NCBI RefSeq assembly: GCF_010671595.1 | Contig: NZ_JAABOP010000001.1 | Span: 372,001 to 436,000, forward strand | DNA length: 64,000 bases | Direction of reading: 5' to 3' | Source: Muriicola jejuensis | GTDB lineage: Bacteria > Bacteroidota > Bacteroidia > Flavobacteriales > Flavobacteriaceae | In this document: in pieces, positions 44,261 to 53,129 of the stretch | Layout of the letters: each line of letters begins with the position of its first letter | Position numbering within the stretch: the stretch's first letter is position 1 | Position numbers and translations under genes: made by a program | Notes under the pieces: model-generated | Seen by the model: only the letters and a program-made list of their open reading frames with translations | Database searches by the model: none | What the model was told of the DNA's origin: nothing

Positions 44261-45454
44261 ATGCCAGTGATCTCCAGAAAAGGGCAGGCCATGCCGGAAT
44301 CTCCTATTCGCAAACTGGTTCCATTTGCGGAAGAAGCCAAAGAACGAGGGGTGGACGTCATCCACCTCAACATCGGACAACCCGATATTAAAACTCCCCA
44401 GGTAGCACTCGATGCGGTCAGGAACAACGATATCGAAGTCCTCTCCTACAGTCGGACCGAAGGTACAGACCTCTACAGGAAAAAGGTGGCTGCATACTAC
44501 GCCGGGCACCAGGTGAACATCACTCACAAGGATATCATCGTCACCACGGGAGGATCAGAAGCCCTTTCCTTTGTGATGGGGAGCATTGCGGATGCAGGGG
44601 ACGAGGTAATCATTCCGGAGCCTTTTTACGCCAATTACAACGGTTTTGCAGTCGCGGCCGGAATAAAGGTGGTTCCCATTGTCTCCAGGATAGAGGACAA
44701 TTTCGCCCTACCCCCTATCGAGGAATTCGAAAAGTGCATCGGTCCCAGGACCAGGGCCATTCTGATCTGCAATCCGGGCAACCCCACGGGTTACCTGTAC
44801 AAAAAGGAGGAAATCCAAAAACTGGCAGCCCTGGTGAAGAAACACGATCTCTTCCTGGTAGCAGACGAGGTTTACAGGGAATTTGCCTATGACGGACTAC
44901 GGCATTATTCCATCCTGCAGGAACCGGGGTTGGAGGAGCACAGCATCGTCGTCGACTCCGTCTCAAAACGATACAGTATGTGTGGAGCCCGTATCGGGTT
45001 CCTGGTAACGAGGAACCGTTCCGTGATCAACACGGCCATGAAATTTGCCCAGGCCAGGCTCTCCCCTCCCACCTACGCCCAGATAGCGAGCGAAGCAGCC
45101 CTGGAAACCCCTCAGAGTTACTTTGATGAGGTCATTGAGGAATACACCGAAAGGAGGAACGTTCTGGTTAAGGAACTCTCAAAGATTGAAGGGATACGGG
45201 TTGCGAGACCTCAGGGAGCCTTCTATTGCATGGTGGAACTACCCGTGGAGGATGCGGATGACTTTGCCCAATGGTTGCTGGAAAAGTTTGAGCTCGATGG
45301 GCAGACCGTCATGGTGGCTCCGGCCGGTGGATTTTACGCCACCGAAGGTTTGGGCAGGAACCAGATCCGGATCGCCTATGTCCTGGAAAAAAACAGGCTC
45401 ATCAGGGCCGTAGCCATTCTCAAGGAAGCCCTTAAACGATATCCCTCGGCGTGA
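44261..45454 (+). CDS. PLP-dependent aminotransferase (class I/II)
   Basis: A 397-residue fold-type I aminotransferase near aspartate aminotransferase. The PLP lysine is in VVDSVSKRYSMCGARIGF, and NPGNPTGYLYKKEE and ADEVYREFAYDG are the ring-stacking and Asp segments. The opening SRKGQAMPESPIRKLVPFAEEAK is typical of a Bacteroidota subgroup. Substrates (Asp, aromatic or other) cannot be fixed. I use ATG 44261, not the upstream TTG. It overlaps the GTG of murB by four bases (GTGA). Confidence 0.94.
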   Translation: MPVISRKGQAMPESPIRKLVPFAEEAKERGVDVIHLNIGQPDIKTPQVALDAVRNNDIEVLSYSRTEGTDLYRKKVAAYYAGHQVNITHKDIIVTTGGSEALSFVMGSIADAGDEVIIPEPFYANYNGFAVAAGIKVVPIVSRIEDNFALPPIEEFEKCIGPRTRAILICNPGNPTGYLYKKEEIQKLAALVKKHDLFLVADEVYREFAYDGLRHYSILQEPGLEEHSIVVDSVSKRYSMCGARIGFLVTRNRSVINTAMKFAQARLSPPTYAQIASEAALETPQSYFDEVIEEYTERRNVLVKELSKIEGIRVARPQGAFYCMVELPVEDADDFAQWLLEKFELDGQTVMVAPAGGFYATEGLGRNQIRIAYVLEKNRLIRAVAILKEALKRYPSA

Positions 45455-46464
45455 AGATACAGGAAAACGTTTCCCTTGAACCTTATAACACTTTTGGCAT
45501 AGAAGCCCGTGCGCGCTATTTTGCCCACGTCACTACCCCTGAGGAACTGGACTGGGTACTTAGGCAACAGAACTATCCTCCCAAACTGATCCTCGGTGGG
45601 GGCAGCAATATGCTGCTGACCGGAGACCTGGATGCCCTCGTCATTCATATCGGTCTGTTGGGAAAAGAGATCCTGGAAGAAGAAGGCACCCACAGCACCA
45701 TCCGGGTAATGGCGGGAGAGAACTGGCACGAATTGGTACTCTGGACCCTGGAGAGGGATCTGGGCGGACTGGAGAATCTGTCCCTCATTCCGGGCAGTGT
45801 GGGAAGCGCCCCCATACAAAATATAGGGGCTTATGGGGTAGAGTTAAAGGATAGTTTCGTCAGTTGTGAGGCCGTGGAGATAGCTACGTGCGAAAAGCGC
45901 ACATTTTCCCTGGAAGACTGCCGTTTCGGATACCGGGATTCCTTCTTCAAAAAGGAAGGTAAGAACAAATACGCTATCACCTCCGTAACACTGCGGCTGA
46001 CCTCCCGAGATCACGTGCTCAGGACAGAGTACGGAACCATTGCTGAAGAATTGAGGGCAGCAGAAGTACTCCACCCTGGTATACAGGACATTTCGCGGGC
46101 CGTGATCAGGATCAGGCAGCGGAAATTGCCGGACCCCGCGTTATTGGGGAACAGCGGCAGTTTCTTCAAGAACCCCGTGGTGGGGGTCGCCAAACTTTCG
46201 GAAATACAGCAGAAGTACGAGCAGGTCCCATTCTTCCGGATCTCAGAGAAGGAAGTGAAGATCCCGGCTGCCTGGCTTATAGATACTTGCGGGTTTAAAG
46301 GTATGCGCGTTGGCGATGCGGGCGTTCACCAGCACCAGGCCCTGGTCCTGGTCAATTACGGAAAGGCAAGCGGAAAAGAGATCCTCGATCTGGCTACCAG
46401 AATTCGCCAGCAGGTCCTCGATACATTTGGGATCGCGATAGAGCCCGAGGTCAATATCCTCTAG
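45451..46464 (+). CDS. murB: UDP-N-acetylenolpyruvoylglucosamine reductase
   Basis: A 337-residue FAD enzyme that reduces UDP-GlcNAc-enolpyruvate to UDP-MurNAc. FAD-binding segments are NTFGIEARARYF and ILGGGSNMLLTGD; GSVGSAPIQNIGAYGVE and the catalytic Ser in NSGSFFKNP and Glu in IEPEVNIL complete the set, matching type I MurB. The start is GTG 45451 overlapping the aminotransferase stop. A strong hairpin follows at 46488-46525. Confidence 0.97.
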   Translation: MKIQENVSLEPYNTFGIEARARYFAHVTTPEELDWVLRQQNYPPKLILGGGSNMLLTGDLDALVIHIGLLGKEILEEEGTHSTIRVMAGENWHELVLWTLERDLGGLENLSLIPGSVGSAPIQNIGAYGVELKDSFVSCEAVEIATCEKRTFSLEDCRFGYRDSFFKKEGKNKYAITSVTLRLTSRDHVLRTEYGTIAEELRAAEVLHPGIQDISRAVIRIRQRKLPDPALLGNSGSFFKNPVVGVAKLSEIQQKYEQVPFFRISEKEVKIPAAWLIDTCGFKGMRVGDAGVHQHQALVLVNYGKASGKEILDLATRIRQQVLDTFGIAIEPEVNIL

Positions 46465-46487
46465 GGATCAGTACTGCAATACAGAAT

Positions 46488-46525
46488 AAAATAACCCCCG
46501 GACCAAAGGTGCCGGGGGCTATTTC
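46488..46525 (+). terminator. G/C-rich hairpin after murB
   Basis: CCCCCGG (46495-46501) pairs with CCGGGGG (46512-46518), continued inside by ACC/GGT and outside by AAATA/TATTT. It can end transcription in either direction although the T tract is short. It also immediately precedes an AACCAAA-rich stretch and a short reading frame. Confidence 0.65.
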
Positions 46526-46548
46526 AAACCAAACTAACCAAAAACCAA

Positions 46549-46605
46549 ATGCGCAATAACCAGTTGCACATTTGTCTAATTAAATGCCAGATTCCATCGA
46601 GTTAA
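46549..46605 (+). CDS. Putative 18-codon reading frame after hairpin
   Basis: An ATG-started frame reading MRNNQLHICLIKCQIPSS, preceded by an A/C-rich leader (repeated AACCAAA-type words) that resembles translated 5' regions of Flavobacteriaceae genes. It contains no run of any one codon, so amino-acid attenuation is not indicated. It could be a small protein, a leader peptide for the sigma factor gene 92 bases downstream, a remnant of a deleted gene, or chance. Confidence 0.3.
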   Translation: MRNNQLHICLIKCQIPSS

Positions 46606-46697
46606 GAATCAATTTTATAATTTAGCATTCCCATTATATACGCGACAAGTGATAGTTTTGGACGTTCCGGAAGTCGTTTTTTTGATCTCACCTGACC

Positions 46698-47264
46698 ATG
46701 AGCATACTGCTTGAGAAACACATTGTAGAGTTACTCCAGGAGAGGGATGAAAAGGCCATTTCCCTTTTGTACGACCACTACGGGGATACACTTTACGGCG
46801 TTGCTTTCAAGGTGGTGAAGGACGAAGAACTCGCCCAGGATGTGGTACAGGAGAGTTTTGTGAAAATCTGGAAAAAGTCCGATTCCTACGATCCGGCCAA
46901 AGCCAAGCTCTTCACCTGGCTATTCAGGATCATCCGAAACACGGCCATCGACAAGCTCCGGAGTATACAGACAAAATCCGATAAGGAAATCCAACTGGAT
47001 GTTTCAAACGTATATAAATTAGGAATTGAAGATATCAGGCCCGAATTCATGGATGTGAAAGAGAACCTCGGGAAGATAGAACACAAGTACCAGGAAGTAT
47101 TGGACGCGTTGTTCTTTCAGGGGATGACCCAGCAGGAAGCGAGTGACGAACTGAACATTCCGCTGGGAACCATAAAATCGAGGCTTAAAATCGGCCTGAG
47201 GGAACTCGGGAAGATTTACGGGACTTCCATGGTGATGTTGATTCTTCTAATACTGAAGTTATGA
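46698..47264 (+). CDS. ECF sigma factor
   Basis: A 188-residue sigma-70 family factor with only regions 2 and 4. Region 2 is seen in LYDHYGDTLYGVAFKVVKDEELAQDVVQESFVKIWK and WLFRIIRNTAIDKLRS; region 4 in GMTQQEASDELNIPLGTIKSRLKIGLREL. It overlaps the anti-sigma gene by four bases, the standard arrangement. Regulon unknown. The upstream 92 bases contain only A/T-rich sequence after a short reading frame. Confidence 0.95.
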   Translation: MSILLEKHIVELLQERDEKAISLLYDHYGDTLYGVAFKVVKDEELAQDVVQESFVKIWKKSDSYDPAKAKLFTWLFRIIRNTAIDKLRSIQTKSDKEIQLDVSNVYKLGIEDIRPEFMDVKENLGKIEHKYQEVLDALFFQGMTQQEASDELNIPLGTIKSRLKIGLRELGKIYGTSMVMLILLILKL

Positions 47265-48019
47265 AAGAGAAAATAAAGATCTTTTTGGAATCCGATCTCC
47301 TGGAGAAATACCTACTGGGAGCCACCTCCAGGGAGGAAGCGGCCAGGGTTGAACGCTATATCGTGATGTACCCCGAAGTGCGAAAACAGTTCGAGGAATT
47401 ACAGGAAAACCTGGAGGCTTACGCCAAATTGCACTCCCGACCTTCCCCTGAAGGATTAAAAGCCAGGATCCTTCAAAGGATCAGGAAAGAGGACCGGGGG
47501 AGAAGGAAGATCAGGAGATATGCGATCGCTGCCAGTGTTGCGGCCTTCCTCTTTGCAGGGTCTTCTTATTTCTTCTGGAACCAGAATCAGAACCTGCAGG
47601 ACGAGAATACGCTGGTGAACAACCGTATCCAGAACCTGGAAGCAGACATGAAGCAGCAGCTGGAGGACGTGCGTAACCAGTTCATCGTCCTTAACAACCC
47701 CCAGACCAAGAAATTCTACGTGAACGGCAATGAGAAAGCGCGTGATCTGAAGGCGGTGGCCTATGTGAACCCGGTCAAGAAGCTGTCTTACATAAACGTG
47801 AGGAATCTCCCTAATCTGCCTGAAGATCAGTGTTATCAGATGTGGGCAGAGGTAAACGGCGAAATGGTCAACCTCGGTATCATAAAGAAGATAGAGGACA
47901 AGGATAAGCTATTGGCCCTGCCGTACGGGGAAAATGCGATCAGCTACATCACTATAGAACCCGATGGCGGCAATGTGAGTCCGACGGTTCAGAATATCGT
48001 AGCCAATATTTCGTATTAG
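47261..48019 (+). CDS. Anti-sigma factor, RskA type
   Basis: A 252-residue single-pass membrane protein: cytoplasmic sigma-binding part (about 1-85, with EKYLLGATSREEAARVERYI), one helix (about 88-107), a short coiled coil (110-145), and an RskA-like extracytoplasmic domain (about 150-250, PEDQCYQMWAEVNGEMVNLGII, AISYITIEPDGG). Expected to hold the ECF factor encoded just upstream and release it on an envelope signal. Ends in a terminator. Confidence 0.93.
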   Translation: MKEKIKIFLESDLLEKYLLGATSREEAARVERYIVMYPEVRKQFEELQENLEAYAKLHSRPSPEGLKARILQRIRKEDRGRRKIRRYAIAASVAAFLFAGSSYFFWNQNQNLQDENTLVNNRIQNLEADMKQQLEDVRNQFIVLNNPQTKKFYVNGNEKARDLKAVAYVNPVKKLSYINVRNLPNLPEDQCYQMWAEVNGEMVNLGIIKKIEDKDKLLALPYGENAISYITIEPDGGNVSPTVQNIVANISY

Positions 48020-48042
48020 GCACAAAGATCTTCCCCCCTGAC

Positions 48043-48069
48043 AGACCCCTTTTCGGGGTCTTATTTTTT
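48043..48069 (+). terminator. Terminator after the anti-sigma gene
   Basis: AGACCCC pairs with GGGGTCT around a TTTTC loop, followed by TATTTTTT. The next promoter begins two bases later. Confidence 0.85.
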
Positions 48070-48070
48070 G

Positions 48071-48078
48071 TATCTTTG
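48071..48078 (+). promoter_or_regulatory. -7 element of the small cysteine-protein gene
   Basis: TATCTTTG matches TAnnTTTG, 14 bases before the ATG at 48093. Any -33 contact would fall on the T-rich loop of the preceding terminator (TTTT at 17 bp). Confidence 0.6.
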
Positions 48079-48092
48079 CACAAAGCAGCATC

Positions 48093-48296
48093 ATGAAGCT
48101 ATTATTACTGACCATAGGCCTTCTGGCCCTTGCTTTTGCCGGCATCGCCATTAAGATCTGGACACAGAAAGACGGGAAATTCGCGGGGACCTGTGCCAGC
48201 CAGAGTCCGTTTCTCAACAAGAGTGGGGAACCTTGCGGAATGTGCGGCAAATTACCCGAAGAACAGGAATGCAGAAATGAGGCCTCCCAGGCATAA
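48093..48296 (+). CDS. Small membrane-anchored cysteine protein
   Basis: A 67-residue protein with one amino-terminal membrane helix or uncleaved signal (about 2-22) and a short exported domain with four cysteines (CASQSP, then PCGMCGK and QECRN). The C-x2-C motif and spacing suggest a metal site or redox pair. Similar short proteins seem common in Flavobacteriaceae without assigned function. It sits between an ECF sigma/anti-sigma pair and a second ECF sigma gene, 43 bases before the latter. Confidence 0.8.
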   Translation: MKLLLLTIGLLALAFAGIAIKIWTQKDGKFAGTCASQSPFLNKSGEPCGMCGKLPEEQECRNEASQA

Positions 48297-48339
48297 GTCC
48301 GCTTCCTTCAGTTTACCCCCCCTGCGCTAACGTAAAATT

Positions 48340-48903
48340 TTGGACATCTCCTCTCAACCACTTCAGGATATCATCGAAAAAGCCAAAGAGGGCAACCAAA
48401 TGGCTTTCAGCACCCTCCTGGATCGTTTCTGGAACGAGGTGTACAACTTCCAACTGGGCAGAACTAAGAATGAGAACGACGCAGAGGATATAACCATACA
48501 GACCTTTTCAAAGGCATTCGACAAGATACATACCTACGACCCCACCTATGAATTCAAGACCTGGCTATTTACCATCTCCAAGAATATCCACGTAGACCTC
48601 CTCAGAAAAAGGAAGAGGAATATCCTTGAGCACAACAGTTTCGGGAACCAGGAAGTGATCAAAAAGGTTTTGGATGACGCCCCCACAGCAGAGGACCAGC
48701 TCATCAAAGAACAGAACCTCGCCAGTTTGCTGAGGCATATCAAAAACCTCAAACCCCATTACCGGGAAGTGATCAACCTGAGGTATTTTCAGGAATTGAG
48801 CTATGCAGCTATCGCCGAGCAATTGGGCGAGCCCATCAACAACGTAAAGGTTAAACTACTCCGGGCAAAAAAGTTGCTGGCTGAGATGATCACAGGGCAA
48901 TAA
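48340..48903 (+). CDS. RNA polymerase sigma-70 family (ECF) factor
   Basis: A 187-residue two-domain sigma factor: region 2 (FWNEVYNFQLGRTKNENDAEDITIQTFSKAF, WLFTISKNIHVDLLRKRKR) and region 4 (YREVINLRYFQELSYAAIAEQLGEPINNVKVKLLRAKKLL). The only usable start is TTG 48340, since a stop codon lies four codons upstream and the next ATG is already inside region 2. No anti-sigma gene is adjacent; lipA follows with its own -7 element. Regulon unknown. Confidence 0.93.
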   Translation: MDISSQPLQDIIEKAKEGNQMAFSTLLDRFWNEVYNFQLGRTKNENDAEDITIQTFSKAFDKIHTYDPTYEFKTWLFTISKNIHVDLLRKRKRNILEHNSFGNQEVIKKVLDDAPTAEDQLIKEQNLASLLRHIKNLKPHYREVINLRYFQELSYAAIAEQLGEPINNVKVKLLRAKKLLAEMITGQ

Positions 48904-48944
48904 ACCTCTTGCCTCAGGGCCTAATTCACGTAAGTTTTTGTTCG

Positions 48945-48952
48945 TATATTTG
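48945..48952 (+). promoter_or_regulatory. -7 element of lipA
   Basis: TATATTTG matches TAnnTTTG, 14 bases before the lipA ATG. No TTTG at the expected -33 distance. Confidence 0.55.
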
Positions 48953-48966
48953 CACAAATTGCGCAT

Positions 48967-49842
48967 ATGAAGGAGGAAGGAACCACTACACTGGCCCCGC
49001 CAAAAGGCAAACCGAAATGGCTGAGGGTAAAACTGCCCACCGGCAAGAAATACACTCAACTCAGAGGCCTTGTAGACAAATACAACCTGCACACCATCTG
49101 CACCTCGGGCAGTTGCCCCAATATGGGGGAATGCTGGGGTGAAGGTACCGCAACTTTTATGATCCTGGGAAATATCTGTACCCGATCCTGCGGCTTCTGC
49201 GGGGTGAAGACCGGCAGGCCTGAACAGGTAGACTGGGAAGAACCTGAGAAAGTAGCCAGGTCCATCAAGATCATGGGAATCAGGCACGCGGTCATCACTT
49301 CCGTAGACCGGGATGATCTAAAGGATATGGGTTCTATCATCTGGGCGGAGACCGTAAAGGCCATACGCCGAATGAACCCCGAGACGACCCTCGAAACGCT
49401 GATCCCTGATTTCCAGGGGATAGAACGTCACCTCGACCGTATCGTGGCCGTGGCTCCAGAGGTTGTATCCCACAATATGGAAACGGTAAAAAGGCTTACC
49501 CGGGAAGTGAGGATACAGGCTAAATACGAGCGCAGTCTGTCCGTGTTGAAATACCTTAAGGATCAAGGGGTGAACAGGACAAAATCGGGTATCATGCTCG
49601 GTCTGGGGGAATTGGAAGAGGAAGTGATCGAGACCCTGAAAGACCTGCGAGGGGCGGGGGTGGATGTAGTGACCATCGGGCAATATCTGCAACCTTCGAA
49701 AAAACACCTCCCGGTCAAGGAATTCATCACTCCCGATCAATTTGAGAAATACCAGACCCTGGGATTGGAAATGGGTTTCAGGCATGTAGAGAGTGGCGCC
49801 CTGGTACGTTCCTCCTATAAGGCCCACAAGCATGTGCTTTAG
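48967..49842 (+). CDS. lipA: Lipoyl synthase
   Basis: A 291-residue radical SAM enzyme inserting two sulfurs into octanoyl groups to form lipoyl cofactors. The auxiliary cluster cysteines are Cys45, Cys50 and Cys56; the radical SAM cysteines are Cys71, Cys75 and Cys78 in CTRSCGFC; the auxiliary-cluster serine is in the late RSSY motif. All are intact. It feeds pyruvate and 2-oxoglutarate dehydrogenases. Upstream of gap by 54 bases on the same strand. Confidence 0.98.
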   Translation: MKEEGTTTLAPPKGKPKWLRVKLPTGKKYTQLRGLVDKYNLHTICTSGSCPNMGECWGEGTATFMILGNICTRSCGFCGVKTGRPEQVDWEEPEKVARSIKIMGIRHAVITSVDRDDLKDMGSIIWAETVKAIRRMNPETTLETLIPDFQGIERHLDRIVAVAPEVVSHNMETVKRLTREVRIQAKYERSLSVLKYLKDQGVNRTKSGIMLGLGELEEEVIETLKDLRGAGVDVVTIGQYLQPSKKHLPVKEFITPDQFEKYQTLGLEMGFRHVESGALVRSSYKAHKHVL

Positions 49843-49896
49843 GTCCCCGCACCAACACAGCCATTCCCACTTCGGAAATTCTTCCAGTCTAAACCT

Positions 49897-50907
49897 ATGA
49901 AAACAATCCGTGTAGGTATCAACGGCTTTGGCCGTATCGGCAGGACCTTCCTCCGCCTCCTTCAGGACCATCCACAGATCCGGGTAACCGCCATCAATGA
50001 CCTTTCAGATCCCGTAACCCTGGGACATCTGCTGAAGTACGACAGTATTCACGGCCCTTTTAAGGGCACGGTTGAAGCGTCTGACCATTTCCTGAAAGTC
50101 GATGGGAAGGAGATCGCCATGACCCGGAAAGAAAGGCCTGAAGATATCCCATGGGCCGAATCCGGGGTGGACCTGGTCCTGGAAGCTACCGGGAAGTTCA
50201 AGACCCGCAAGGCCCTGGCGGGGCATTTAGAGAATGGGGTCCGCAAGGTGATCTTATCCGTACCTCCCGATGACCAGGAGATCAGGATGATCGTCTACGG
50301 GGTGAACCATCATTTGATCACTGAAAAAGACGATATCATCTCCAATGCCTCCTGTACCACCAACAATGCCGCACCCATGATCAAGGTGCTGAACGACCAC
50401 TGGGGTGTTGAACAGGCGTATATCACCACGGTGCATTCCTATACCTCTGACCAAAGCCTGCACGACAAACCTCACAAGGACCTGAGAAGGGCTCGTGCTG
50501 CCGGTCAGTCCATCATCCCCACTACTACCGGAGCCGCCAAGGCACTCACCCGTATTTTTCCCGAACTTGCCCACGCCATAGGAGGCTGCGGCATACGAGT
50601 TCCGGTGCCGAACGGCTCCCTTACGGATATCACACTAAACGTTAAAAAAGACACTTCCATTCAGGAAATTAATGATACATTTGAGAAGGTTGCCGAAAAT
50701 GAGCTAAAAAACGTACTTTTTTATACGAAAGACCCTATAGTTTCTATCGATATAAACAATAGTTGTTATTCCTGTACGTTTGATTCTATGATGACTTCCG
50801 TGCTCGGTAAAATGGTAAAAGTCATTGGATGGTATGACAATGAGACAGGTTACAGCAGCAGGATCATCGACGTGATAGAATTAATGGAACGCAAAGGATA
50901 TATTTGA
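49897..50907 (+). CDS. gap: Glyceraldehyde-3-phosphate dehydrogenase
   Basis: A 336-residue GAPDH for glycolysis or gluconeogenesis. The NAD fold opening is GINGFGRIGRTFLR, the catalytic Cys is in SNASCTTNN, and an Asp in INDLSD at the nucleotide ribose position points to NAD rather than NADP. The last codons overlap by four bases the TTG start of a histidine kinase gene (TTGA). Confidence 0.96.
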   Translation: MKTIRVGINGFGRIGRTFLRLLQDHPQIRVTAINDLSDPVTLGHLLKYDSIHGPFKGTVEASDHFLKVDGKEIAMTRKERPEDIPWAESGVDLVLEATGKFKTRKALAGHLENGVRKVILSVPPDDQEIRMIVYGVNHHLITEKDDIISNASCTTNNAAPMIKVLNDHWGVEQAYITTVHSYTSDQSLHDKPHKDLRRARAAGQSIIPTTTGAAKALTRIFPELAHAIGGCGIRVPVPNGSLTDITLNVKKDTSIQEINDTFEKVAENELKNVLFYTKDPIVSIDINNSCYSCTFDSMMTSVLGKMVKVIGWYDNETGYSSRIIDVIELMERKGYI

Positions 50908-53129
50908 CAGTTCTCAGGCCAAATAAAAAAACTTTCGCACTACTGATACTGCTGGTATCAGTTTTGGTGTTTGTGCCTGTGCAATCCCAGGATGCCAATT
51001 CGGTCGAAAAAACCCTGGAGGAGTACTTCAAGCAGGCGGTAACCCTTCGTAACCAGAACGAGATCGATGAGGCTTTTGACGTGCTGGACCAGGCACAGCA
51101 GTTTGCCGAGAGTTCCCTGAACGAAAAGGGCATGATCTCCTGCTATCACCGCTTTGCCCTCCTCAATTTACTGAGAGGAGACCGGGATAAGGCCGAATTT
51201 TACAAAGACCGGGCCAATAAAATGCTGGAAACCTTCAGGTCTTACCCTTCAGGAGAAGGATTCTCAAAATTTGTGGAAGCCAAATTGCTTTTCGATGCCG
51301 ACCTGAACTTCCGGGCATTAAAATCGCTGAATGACGCCAAGGAACTCAGCAATGACCGTAACCTGCTCAACAATATGGTCCTGCTCGAAGGGATGATCTA
51401 TATGCGCATTGAGGATTACGAAAAGGCGGCCGTGAGCTTTAACGCCCTGCTTGTCAATTCTGACCCTGTCGAGAAAGATTACCTCATCACCAAGGCGAAT
51501 CTCGGCCTCGCTGAACTCTACTTCCAGACAGGTAATTATCCGGAGAGCATCAAGAACGGTCTGAATGCACTCAACCTGGCCAGGGACAACAAGTTCCCCA
51601 TTGAGCTCCTGCAGGCCAATGAATTCCTGGCCATGGCCTATGAGAAGGACCAGCAGTTCAAAAACGCCCTTCAATACAAAGAAAGCATTTTAAATGTCAG
51701 GGATTCCTTCTTTACTTTGGACAAACTTAAGGTGGAAACCAATAAGGCTGATAAACTGGCCATGGATGATGCCCAGGCCGAGATTTCAAGGCAAGACCAG
51801 AGAATCGAGGAGTTAAGTGAATCTGCGAACCGCTCAGAGATCACAGCCATCCTAACCTCTGCCTTTCTAACCATCATTTCACTCCTGGCGGTTTCTCTCT
51901 ATCGGAACAATCAGATCAAGCTAAAGACCAATGACCTGCTGCAGACCAAAAACAAGGAACTGCAGGCCGCCAGGGACGCCGCTGTTCAGGCCATGGAGGC
52001 CAAGACCAACTTCCTTTCTACAGTCAGCCATGAATTGAGGACGCCCTTGTACGCCGTAACAGGGCTTACACACCTCCTTTTGGAGGAAAACCCATCCGAT
52101 CACCAGAAGGAACATCTGAAGTCCCTGAAATTTTCAGGGGATTACCTCCTCAACTTCATCAATGACATCCTCCAGATCAACAAGATCGATGCAGACAAAC
52201 TGGAGCCGGCACATATCGAATTCTACCTGAAAAAGATCATCAGTGAGGTAATTGAATCTCTGCAACAGAGTGCCAAGGAAAAGAACACCAGGCTCATCCT
52301 GGAATACGACGATAATATTCCCCAGCACCTGATGAGCGACCCGTTAAAACTCTCACAGATCCTCATCAACCTCATCGGTAACTCCATAAAATTCACGAAG
52401 AATGGAGAGGTGAAGGTGATCACCAAATTGTTGAAGAAGGAGGAGGACGATGTGACGGTGTACTTCGAGGTACGGGATAACGGCATCGGTATCACCCCGG
52501 AACAGCAACAGCATATTTTTGACAGTTTTGAACAGGGATCCATACAGATCAACCGGGAATACGGGGGTACGGGACTCGGACTCACCATTGTTAAAAGCCT
52601 TCTCGGATTGTTTGGCAGTGAGATCCAACTGAGGAGCGAGATCGGAAAAGGCAGTTCGTTCTACTTCGAACTGCTCATGAAATCCAAGGACAGCATAGTG
52701 GATGATGTGCCTTTCGAGCTAGAACAGAAGGAATACGACCTCAACGGCCTGCACGTGCTGGTAGTGGAGGACAATAAGATCAACCAGGTGATCACCAAGA
52801 AAATGCTGGCTAAAAGGGGCATTACCTGCGATATCGCGGAAAACGGAATGGAGGCTATAGACAAGGCCAATAAGAATCAGTATGACGGCATCCTGATGGA
52901 CATCCATATGCCGGGCATCAGCGGGGTTGAGGCGACCATCGAGATACGCAAATTCGACCGTCAGACCCCCATTATCGCCCTTACGGCCATCTCCCTGGAC
53001 GACAGTTTGGAGACCTTCTATGCCGCAGGCTGCAACGACGTGGTCACAAAACCTTTTAAACCCGAGGTCTTCTACCATAAGATCGGGGAAAATTTCCTGG
53101 AACCTAAACAGAAGAAATCTGCCTCATAG
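50904..53129 (+). CDS. TPR-containing hybrid sensor histidine kinase
   Basis: A 741-residue hybrid kinase. A signal-like hydrophobic start (about 10-28) is followed by an extracytoplasmic TPR array (about 35-270), a coiled coil (275-308), a transmembrane helix (313-333), HisKA with His376 in STVSHELRTP, HATPase (about 480-590, DNGIGITPEQQ, GGTGLGLTIV) and a receiver domain (616-735) with Asp666 in GILMDIHMPG. There is no HPt or DNA-binding output, so another protein must finish the relay. The start is TTG 50904, inside the gap stop codon; no other start precedes the hydrophobic segment. Overlap with gap suggests a shared message. Confidence 0.92.
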   Translation: MTVLRPNKKTFALLILLVSVLVFVPVQSQDANSVEKTLEEYFKQAVTLRNQNEIDEAFDVLDQAQQFAESSLNEKGMISCYHRFALLNLLRGDRDKAEFYKDRANKMLETFRSYPSGEGFSKFVEAKLLFDADLNFRALKSLNDAKELSNDRNLLNNMVLLEGMIYMRIEDYEKAAVSFNALLVNSDPVEKDYLITKANLGLAELYFQTGNYPESIKNGLNALNLARDNKFPIELLQANEFLAMAYEKDQQFKNALQYKESILNVRDSFFTLDKLKVETNKADKLAMDDAQAEISRQDQRIEELSESANRSEITAILTSAFLTIISLLAVSLYRNNQIKLKTNDLLQTKNKELQAARDAAVQAMEAKTNFLSTVSHELRTPLYAVTGLTHLLLEENPSDHQKEHLKSLKFSGDYLLNFINDILQINKIDADKLEPAHIEFYLKKIISEVIESLQQSAKEKNTRLILEYDDNIPQHLMSDPLKLSQILINLIGNSIKFTKNGEVKVITKLLKKEEDDVTVYFEVRDNGIGITPEQQQHIFDSFEQGSIQINREYGGTGLGLTIVKSLLGLFGSEIQLRSEIGKGSSFYFELLMKSKDSIVDDVPFELEQKEYDLNGLHVLVVEDNKINQVITKKMLAKRGITCDIAENGMEAIDKANKNQYDGILMDIHMPGISGVEATIEIRKFDRQTPIIALTAISLDDSLETFYAAGCNDVVTKPFKPEVFYHKIGENFLEPKQKKSAS

